From Physcia stellaris (lineage: Eukaryota > Ascomycota > Lecanoromycetes > Caliciales > Physciaceae), in the NCBI GenBank assembly GCA_018902385.1, contig JABSSW010000003.1:558001-622000 (forward strand): a DNA stretch of 64,000 nt. The letters run 5' to 3'. The notes under the pieces are model-generated. The model was not told the DNA's origin. It worked only from the letters and a program-made list of their open reading frames with translations, and made no database searches. Position 1 is the first letter of the stretch. Each line of letters opens with the position of its first letter. The translations under genes were made by a program, and so were the position numbers. Positions 56,522-64,000 of this stretch are shown one piece after another.

Positions 56522-57616
56522 ATGTCGCACTCCTCTTCGCTCTCGCCTTTTATTCCCTCTCATCCTGCACTGGAGGACGCTCTTCGCAATGCTGTTCGAC
56601 GCGTCTACAAAAGTGGTGCTTTAGAAAACCTTACTGTCAAAAGGATACGGAAGGCGGCCGAAGAGGTATTGGATTTGGATGAAGATTACTTCAAGAATGA
56701 TTCGGTCTGGAAGGAGAAGAGTAAAAGCATTATACAATCGGAAGTTGTACGTACCCTGATTACATAGGTTTCATCGTTCCTTTACCAGCGATATTAATAT
56801 TCTTTTCAGGAAGCCCACGCCGAGCCCTCTTCATCGCAAATCTCTCCGCGAAAAGAGCCTAGTCCTAAAGTGTCACGAAAGAAGGCCAATATTAAAACAA
56901 ATGGCGAGACTCGACGGCCTAGCGCAAACCGGCGGCGGAAAAAGGGAGCAGACAATGACCCATTATCAGGTAGCGATATGGAGAAGAAGCGCGAGAGCCC
57001 TGAAACAGAGATCATCGATGCCAAAGCGGTCTCACCTGCACCAATGGCAGACGCTAGCGAGGAGGATGAAGCTGGGGAGCCGCCAAGCAAAGTGGTAAAA
57101 GCAAGTGGCAATGCTGGCGCAGACGGCTCAGAGAGTGAAATGTCTGAGGTATTAGACGAGGCACCGAAGCCCAGACGTAAGAGGAAGAGTTCGGAAGTCG
57201 AGAAAGGAAACCCGAAAAAGAAGCCGAAGACGTCAAAAGCACCCAAAGCAGAGCAACCTACGGATCCAGACACTGAGGAGATCAAACGGCTTCAATCATG
57301 GCTTGTTAAGTGCGGCATCCGGAAAATGTGGTATAAAGAATTACAGCCGTACGCCACGCCAAACGCCAAGATTCGCCACCTCAAGGACATGCTTGCCGAA
57401 GCAGGAATGACTGGTAGATACTCGGCGGAAAAAGCGAGCCAGATTAGGGAAGAGCGGGAACTGAAGGCTGACCTTGACGCTGTTCAAGCCGGTAACAAGC
57501 AATGGGGCATGGATGAGCCCGAGGAAGACGGTAACATTAGACCGAAAAGGAGGCTGGCCAAAGGTCTGAAGGAGCTTGATTTCCTCAATGACGACGATGG
57601 AGAGGAATCAAGCTAA
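56522..57616 (+). CDS. DEK C-terminal domain nuclear protein
   Basis: Exons 56522-56746 and 56810-57616 encode 343 residues. Residues about 13-75 form a DEK_C-like helical domain (LEDALRNAVRRVYKSGALEN, LTVKRIRKAAEEVLDL). A long Lys/Arg/Ser/Glu-rich middle with several nuclear-localisation-like clusters (RKRKSSEVEKGNPKKKPK) follows. The C-terminal part has a compact helical block LQSWLVKCGIRKMWYKELQ, HLKDMLAEAGMTGRYSAEKA, and a basic tail. DEK_C domains bind DNA or histones; fungal members are annotated as transcriptional regulators, and a histone-chaperone role is possible. The 63-bp intron fits phase 0 with a GTACGT donor. The transposon ends 127 bp before the ATG, so its promoter has been displaced or interrupted. 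Confidence 0.85.
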
Positions 57617-58443
57617 GCGAGATAAGAGGTCTGTAGGACGCTTCGAGTTTGCCGCTAGAGACTCTGAGGTTCGACCTATGGATACAATCTATTCCCTGAA
57701 GAGTCGTTAAGTACATTTTTTGTACTCCTATGATGTACAACTTGAGATTGTGGTTAATCAGTGTAGGGATTAGCGGTTGAGAGTGCTCTTATGCATATGT
57801 TGAGCAACGAGGCTGAAAGCAGCGACCGAGGACATGAACAGCACAAGATTGTAGAACTGGTGGTAATCAGTACATCATGTCTGACGATCATGGTTTTTCT
57901 GAAAGCATACAGCGTTTCTGGAGTAAGCACTCTCCTCTGTTTCGGTCCTCGATTCCACAAAAAGGCGGCGGAGATTAGGTAGATTAGCCTGCAAGAAGTT
58001 AAATATTGTCTTCAGGTGGAAAAATTGAATACGATGTATTGAAGGCATACCATGTTATTAACTTGTATCCCAGACATGGACCATGCAACGTGAAGTAGCA
58101 GCGATCATGGAGGGAGTAGATCGAACGGATTTTGAATAATGCCCGCTGAAAGGGTGGCGGAGGGAGGTATTCTGCTTAGGGTTGATAAGTGGTATGATAC
58201 AACCCTAATGCCTAACATGTGCTTTCACTCGTGTGGACGAGCAAAGCATCAACCGAGGAGCTGGGTCCGACAAGCTTTCAATATACTACAACTCGATGTC
58301 CAAGATGGGAATTATGCGAGCACAATGACGCTACCAGGATATCTACACCCGCCTCACATGCTTCTATTGGCCAATCTTCGTGCTAAGAAGGACAGTGAAA
58401 GCTCGTGATTGTTGTCCAGACTCCGACTTCGAGATCATAGAGA
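57617..58443. other. Intergenic, 827 bp
   Basis: DEK_C gene 3' flank and AP-1 beta upstream region. Plus-strand frames at 57791-57982 and 58139-58408 show no family features. No RNA gene recognised. Confidence 0.55.
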
Positions 58444-61000
58444 ATGGCAGTCAACAGAATCAAGGGGGCGTTCGCTGCCCCAAAAAAGGGAGAAACGTTT
58501 GAGCTTCGGGCTGGGCTAGTGTATGGCTTCTTAGGATAGCATTAATGCTGTAGAGAACCGATGACTGACCTACTGGCCGCGCAGATCTCAATATGCCTAT
58601 GAGAGGTATTCCATACGCTGGTGTTCCCAAAAAGGTCTTGCTCATCAAGTTCTAGAAAAGAAGCCATTCAAAAAACAATCATGTCAATGACCTTAGGCAA
58701 AGACGTCTCGGCGCTGTTTCCAGACGTTTTAAAGAATATAGCGACGGCAGATCTTGATCAGAAGAAGCTTGTATATCTATACCTCATGTGCGTCAGGCTT
58801 GGCCGACCAATACCTACGAGGAAACCGCTGACACTAGCTTAGGAATTACGCAAAATCGCATCCTGACCTCTGCATTCTCGCTGTAAACACATTTGTCCAA
58901 GACTCCGAAGATCCAAACCCCCTCGTGAGAGCATTAGCAATAAGAACAATGGGTTGCATACGGGTGGAGAAGATGGTTGATTACATGGAGGAGCCTTTAA
59001 GGAAAACCTTGCGGGATGAATCGCCCTACGTCCGAAAGACTGCCGCCATCTGTGTAGCAAAGCTCTTTGATCTCAACCCGTCATTGTGTCTCGAGAACGG
59101 ATTTTTGGAAACATTACAGGAGATGATGGGTGATCCAAACCCAATGGTAGTTGCGAACTCTGTCACGGCCTTGGCCGAAATAAACGAGGCCGCCCCGGAG
59201 ACGAAAGCACTTCAAATATCAGCGACATCACTCAAAAAGATGCTTATGGCACTCAATGAATGCACGGAATGGGGTCGCGTCACAATTCTGACGACATTGG
59301 CAGACTATCGAGCCTCTGATGTCAAAGAAGCAGAGCATATTTGCGAGCGAGTGTCTCCGCAATTTCAACACGTCAATCCAAGCGTTGTCCTTGCAGCAGT
59401 AAAGGTGGTCTTTCTACATATGAGATACGTCAATGCTGAGGCGGCAAAGTCTTATTTGAGGAAGATGGCACCGCCTTTAGGTGAGTAGAAAATCCGGAAA
59501 AATAGGGCGTGCAGCTAAATTGTGCTGCAGTGACCCTTGTTGCATCTCCGCCTGAGGTTCAATATGTGGCTCTACGCAACATCGATCTTCTACTTCAGAA
59601 GCAGCCCGATATACTCAGTAAAGAACTGCGCGTTTTCTTTTGCAAGTACAACGATCCTTCGTACATTAAATTTCAAAAGTTAGAGATCATGGTCCGCATA
59701 GCGAATGACAAGAACGTCGACCAGCTCCTTGCTGAACTCAAGGAATACGCGCTCGAGGTTGACATGGATATAGTGAAGCGAGCAGTAAAAGCGATAGGAC
59801 AGGTTGCGATAAAAATCGAGAGTGCGAGCGAGAAGTGTGTAAACACTCTGCTCGACCTTATAAATACCAAGGTAAATTATGTCGTCCAGGAAGCCATCGT
59901 GGTTATTAAAGACATCTTCCGGAAATATCCCGGCTATGAGGGCATAATACCCACTTTATGCAAGTGCATAGACGAGCTGGACGAACCTAACGCAAGAGGA
60001 TCTCTGATATGGATAGTCGGAGAGTACGCAGAAAAGATTAGCAACGCGGGAGACATCTTAGCTAGCTTCGTGGATGGATTTATGGAAGAGTTCACTCAAG
60101 TACGTAAAGTTGGGAACCAGCTTTGGTTGATTCTGACAAAAGGTAGACTCAATTACAGATTCTTACGGCTGTCGTCAAATTCTTCTTGAAGAAGCCTGAT
60201 CAACCTCAGGCACAAAGCCTAGTGCAAAGAATATTCCAAGCGGCAACTGCAGAGAACGATAACCCGGATGTCCGGGATCGAGCGTACGTTTACTGGCGAT
60301 TGCTGTCAAGCAATCCTCAAGTAGCACAGAGCATTGTGCTATCCGACAAACCTCCTATCACGACCACCATCCAGTCTCTCCCAACCGCACTTCTCGATCG
60401 CCTTCTCAATGAGCTCTCAACTCTAGCTTCCGTCTACCACAAACCCCCAGAGTCATTCATTGGCCAGGGTCGTTATGGCGCAGATGCAGTTCAGAAGGCT
60501 GCTATCGAGTATGTCACTCTCGTTCAATGGATCCTCTTCGTAGACAATCCTAATACTTCCTTAGGGAACAAATGCAGAACGCCCGTGAAAACCCTCTTGC
60601 GGCGGCGGCAGCAGCAGCCGCAGTGTCTGGCGCACCACCACCACAAACAAATGCCGAGAACCTTCTGGACATTGACTTCGACGGCGCCGCACCAGCATCT
60701 ACCCAGAAGTCACCAGCTTCTGGCTTGTCGGGCCTAGAAGGTTTAGCTGGAACACCACAGCGTATCGCCTCACCTTCAGTAGCAGATGCGCCAACTTCGG
60801 GCTCGTTCGCTGGCGCAGGCAATCTGGATGACCTTATGGGTTTATCGAATGGCATGGCACAAACTAATGGAAATCACTCGGACGTTATGAGCGGCTTCGC
60901 GGGTTTGGATCTGAGTGCCACGAGCCAGCCGCCGCCTCCACAACAGCAGCTCGCCAGTGGTGGTCAAAAAACAAATCAAGATTTGCTGGACCTTTTCTGA
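58444..61000 (+). CDS. APL2: AP-1 adaptor complex beta subunit
   Basis: The large beta subunit of the clathrin adaptor AP-1, acting at the trans-Golgi network and endosomes. Seven exons (58444-58520, 58585-58605, 58656-58787, 58843-59480, 59531-60099, 60159-60508, 60565-61000) give 740 residues. The adaptin trunk is highly conserved: [79 protein letters not shown] and IRKYPGYEG-like [14 protein letters not shown]. The hinge holds clathrin-box-like LLDIDF and the C-terminal DLLDLF. As in other fungal beta-1 subunits no ear domain follows. Exon 2 is a 21-nt microexon coding SQYAYER, fixed by conservation. [18 protein letters not shown] is the family poly-Ala segment. Confidence 0.95.
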
Positions 61001-61409
61001 GTACTCGAGTGATCGTTCAAATGTAAATCTAGGCGTGTGCATGCGTTGAATTGGTGGTTTATGCATAGCGAAAGGCGTTCACCAGATCCTGAAGTTATGA
61101 AGACATGCCTCTGGGTGGAATTAGAGCTATTATTGAAGCCTTTGTTTCTTGATTGGGTGACTAAGCACCTAGGCACCGCTCTAAGTACCCATGAGGTCCA
61201 GAAGTGGAAGAGCATGTCCAGATAACATTCCAATCGCAAGAATCCTGGCCACGTATTTAGCACGACGAAGTCCAGATCAAAGTATTCATCTTTCCCAGGT
61301 TCCTTCGCTAGGCACAAGGAATCACGGCTTCTGCTTCCATACATCATAGAACACCGAAAGGACCGATACCTCCTATTGCTTCCAGATCGATGAGATCGAG
61401 CCTGTCACT
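61001..61409. other. Convergent intergenic region, 409 bp
   Basis: Between the 3' ends of APL2 (plus) and the membrane protein gene (minus). Small frames only; nothing recognised. Confidence 0.6.
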
Positions 61410-62163
61410 TCAATGCTTCTTCGAGGAGCATTCACCATCTCCCTCAAACCAACCTGGTCGCATCTTCCAGACCCAGACTCTCCACAGCAAAGGCGGTAAT
61501 AGATTGAATGCAGAAGTCAAAGCAGCCCGTCTTGAAAAGCCATCTGCTCCGAGGAGCTTCTCTGTATCTGTAGCCCGGAATGCTTCCCAAAGCAACAACG
61601 GGATCAAGCAGGCTTCTTCCACTCCTAGGTTAATATATGCAAGCTTCCTCTTTGCAGCAGGGTCAGAAGAGCTGGGTGTGGCGAGGAGCAGTTGTGGAGT
61701 TAGAACAAGCACGAAGATGCCGATGACGCGGACGAGCAATGTTGTGGTGGAACTGATTTCTGAGGGGTTCACCGATGGAACAAGGAAATACGACACACTA
61801 AGTCCCGGGTAAAACAAAAGAAGAATGGCTGCTAATACGTTGACACACGCCTCGATGATCAAAGCTCTTTGAATGGCCGAAAGGATCCTCTCATTGAGGT
61901 GCAGACTGGGTTCAAATCAGTGAGTAACTTTCACATTGATCACGTATGATAACTGAAAGTTATGCAAGCCTGTCTAGGGGTTCTGTAAAAGTGTATATTG
62001 GCTCTAAAGGAGGGCCTTCCATTGTTATACCGTAGTACTTCCAAGCGTTCAAGTTGTGAAATGGGGGACGAGGGGGAGTCGAGATCTGATAGTTGTAGGG
62101 CTTGACCCTATTTTCTATTTCCGTCTTAGCGGCCCACGCGAAATCCCGCCTACGCACGCCCAT
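61410..62163 (-). CDS. Small multi-pass membrane protein of unknown function, 5' structure uncertain
   Basis: The 61905-61410 exon encodes about 165 residues with four likely membrane spans: IIEACVNVLAAILLLFYPGL, LLVRVIGIFVLVLTPQLLLA, LAYINLGVEEACLIPLLLWE and AALTSAFNLLPPLLWRVWV. It has no internal start, so an upstream exon is required. The CAG acceptor at 61906-61908 is clear. An open frame at 62163-61970 starting MGVRRRDFAWAAKTEIENR joins it in phase through a 64-bp intron with a GC donor (GACAG|GCTTGC), giving 229 residues. An alternative GTACTA donor inside WKYYG also fits the phase. Against this start, its ATG is only 56 bp from the divergent RPL28 start. I do not recognise the family. 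Confidence 0.5.
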
Positions 62164-62219
62164 ATTGAAGCTCAGTGCCAATACCAATAACAATTACACT
62201 CGACATCACAGCAAACACA

Positions 62220-62906
62220 ATGCCTACTCGTTCGACAAAGACCCGCAAACTGTACGTCCAAATCCGCAAGCATCCTCTACTCAGACTCCCCCAGCTATCC
62301 TACCTTGCACTCGCTGACACGAGACTCTAGCCGCGGCCACGTCTCGGCCGGCCATGGACGTATTGGCAAGCATCGAAAGCATCCTGGTGGACGTGGTATG
62401 GCCGGTGGACAGCATCATCACCGAACAAATCTCGATAAATACCATCCCGGTTACTTTGGGAAAGTTGGCATGCGATATTTCCACAAGCTGCAGAATCAAT
62501 TCTGGAAGCCAGTCATCAATTTAGACAAGGTACGTTGAAATATCCAGAGGACAAAGCTCTGGGTGAAGGTCATAGGCGATCGTATATGATTGTCCATGGA
62601 CGGCATGAGGCGAACGTGATGGCTCGAGATGGTTCTGAGGGGCTTGGTGAAAGTTCCAAGTGCCAATGCTGACAGACCTTCATCTAGCTGTGGTCGTTGG
62701 TTCCTCAAGAAAAGCGCGACGAATACCTCGCCGGAAAGAAGAAAGACACTGCCCCAGTACTCGACTTATTACCGTTAGGCTATGCAAAGGTGTTGGGCAA
62801 AGGACGGCTTCCGGAGATACCACTTGTGGTGAGAGCGAGATATGTTAGCGCGTTGGCAGAGAAGAAGATTAAGGACGCTGGCGGAGTTGTGGAGCTGGTG
62901 GCATAA
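62220..62906 (+). CDS. RPL28: 60S ribosomal protein uL15 (L28/L27a)
   Basis: Three exons (62220-62251, 62331-62529, 62688-62906) encode 149 residues. The sequence starts [20 protein letters not shown] and includes the Gly/His-rich [19 protein letters not shown] segment and [15 protein letters not shown], then [18 protein letters not shown] and ends GGVVELVA. It sits near the peptide exit tunnel of the large subunit. An intron right after the first 11 codons and a longer second intron (158 bp) are common in fungal ribosomal protein genes. Confidence 0.97.
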
Positions 62907-63125
62907 GGTCATGGGATTCTAAACAAGAAAGCGATAACGACACAGTCATTGCATGAGGGATAGCTCAAAATGCAATGGAGTTGCTCAGTAATCACACCTT
63001 TCTTCGAAGGGACACTATCATCTTCAATTCCTGAACTTCATCTGACATGCAGAACCTCGCTAGAACACATTTTTACAGAAAAGCTGACGCTTGAACTGGG
63101 TATCATACTAAACAATAAGCTAATT

Positions 63126-64000
63126 TTACTCCACCATCTGGAGCTCGTCAACGTCTGACTCCAACTTGACTTGCTCGGCTAAGAAGTCGCTCGCCAAAGC
63201 CGCCTTTGCTGATATTCTTTTCTTAGGATCTAAATCGAGGCAGCGCTCCAGGAATTTGACACACTCTTTTGTCTCTAGGTCTAGATCATCACCTTCGTCT
63301 GGCCTGGTGCTGGAAACGGACCATTGTACGATCTGTTCCAACGAGTATCCTTTCTCACCGATAGTTGGGATGTTGGTGTCGAAAGTTACCCCATGCAATT
63401 GGGCGCAATGCTTCATCCTTCGTTGCCCGAATATTGAAGCAATTTCAATCATAGCTTCGATGTCATCTGCTGAGTTGAAGAATGGAAAGCGTTGCGCTAG
63501 AATCGTCAGAAGGATGACTCCTGCGGACCATATATCGATTTTGGTGGTTTGAGAAGTACACTTGAGAAGTACCTCAGGGGCTCGGAATCCTCTTGTGCCG
63601 GCGCGATTCGCTCTCCTTGAGCCTCGTTGGTCATTTTTAGGATACCCAGTAGGTGCTGGTTGACCCCACGCTCTGCTTGCCCTGATTTTCTGCTTTTGGA
63701 TTGCCGGAACATCTTGACATATGCAGTGCGAACAATCGGTACCTTCACGCTCGGCAAGTCCGAAGTCTACTAGCACCCCTCGCTTCCTCTCTATATCATA
63801 TAAAAAGTTTGTTGGTTTGATATCTCGGTGTATGATCCCATGCTTGTGCACTGCAGCGAGGGCAGCGAACAAAGATCGGAAGTAGATTTTTATGTGAGAT
63901 GGTGTCAGTTGGCGGTAGAAGGTACGAAAGTCCTGATGCCGGAAGTGAGGAAGGATGGCAACGACCTGGTCCTGGTGTCTGAAAGCCGTGATTAGAGGGC
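63126..64000 (-). CDS. CDC7: Cdc7 (DDK) protein kinase, C-terminal part, runs off the window
   Basis: At least 291 C-terminal residues, open to base 64000. Cdc7 with Dbf4 phosphorylates MCM helicase to fire replication origins. Kinase motifs in order are FRHQDQVVAILPHFRHQDF (a Cdc7-typical segment before the catalytic loop), HRDIKPTNFLYD (catalytic loop), DFGLAE (metal-binding), then a Cys/His-containing insert (SHCICQDVPAIQ), GTRGFRAPEVLLKCTSQ (activation-loop end) and DIWSAGVILLTILAQRFPFF. The tail ends LDLDPKKRISAKAALASDFL. The N-terminal lobe with the ATP-binding loop is outside the window. Confidence 0.93.
   Translation of the reverse strand, partial: PLITAFRHQDQVVAILPHFRHQDFRTFYRQLTPSHIKIYFRSLFAALAAVHKHGIIHRDIKPTNFLYDIERKRGVLVDFGLAEREGTDCSHCICQDVPAIQKQKIRASRAWGQPAPTGYPKNDQRGSRRANRAGTRGFRAPEVLLKCTSQTTKIDIWSAGVILLTILAQRFPFFNSADDIEAMIEIASIFGQRRMKHCAQLHGVTFDTNIPTIGEKGYSLEQIVQWSVSSTRPDEGDDLDLETKECVKFLERCLDLDPKKRISAKAALASDFLAEQVKLESDVDELQMVE

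Noticed and set aside
58139-58408. Plus-strand frame of 89 codons before APL2
   Set aside because: No motif and probably part of the upstream region.

Overview
The window is a gene-dense stretch of nuclear DNA from a filamentous ascomycete (Pezizomycotina). The evidence is the gene set (fungal ATG9, GPI1, MSH2, Ace2-type factor, AUR1, SKN7, VID27, GCD6, CDC7), the many small GT-AG introns of about 48-65 bp with CTAAC/CTGAC-like branch sites, and roughly one gene per 2.3 kb on both strands. The class within Pezizomycotina cannot be fixed from the sequence alone.

Layout. 0.4-9 kb: ATG9, a mitoferrin-type carrier and a MIT-like/AAA ATPase, all plus strand. 9.6-16.1 kb: an ariadne-type RBR ubiquitin ligase (minus) divergent from GPI1 (plus), then a Cys-rich protein of unknown function (minus). 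16.5-25 kb: MSH2 (minus), a GT32 glycosyltransferase and a GH18 chitinase (plus), and ubiquitin-eS31 (minus). 25-35.6 kb: an Ace2/Swi5-type zinc-finger factor, AUR1 and formamidase (plus), then OXR1 (minus). 36-44.6 kb: VID27 (minus) and mitochondrial uS17m (plus) from a shared promoter, GCD6/eIF2B-epsilon (minus), and SKN7 (minus). 45.5-50.6 kb: a mitochondrial peroxiredoxin (plus), a NIF3-family protein (minus) divergent from a BolA protein (plus), and an unknown acidic protein (minus). 52.0-56.4 kb: one AT-rich DNA transposon with 90-bp terminal inverted repeats. 56.5-64 kb: a DEK_C nuclear protein, AP-1 beta adaptin and RPL28 (plus), a small membrane protein (minus), and the C-terminal part of CDC7 (minus, running off the right edge). 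Most genes are unrelated housekeeping genes. I see no biosynthetic cluster. Several genes concern the cell surface or membranes (GPI1, GT32, chitinase, AUR1, SKN7, Ace2-type factor), but nothing links them beyond location.

The most unusual object is the 4.4-kb element at 52,000-56,394. Its ends are near-perfect and ordinary in composition, while its interior is degraded in a very specific way. C survives almost only when followed by a purine, so CpC and CpT, and their complements GpG and ApG, are nearly gone, while CpA and CpG remain. That is not the classic CpA-to-TpA signature of repeat-induced point mutation (RIP). The element carries a decayed Tc1/mariner-like transposase at its right end plus about 3 kb of unexplained extra sequence.

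Two conserved host genes, ATG9 and MSH2, each show one apparent single-base frameshift in an otherwise intact reading frame. Exon junctions below were placed by hand from splice signals, reading phase and family conservation. For every other multi-exon complete gene the summed exon length is divisible by three.
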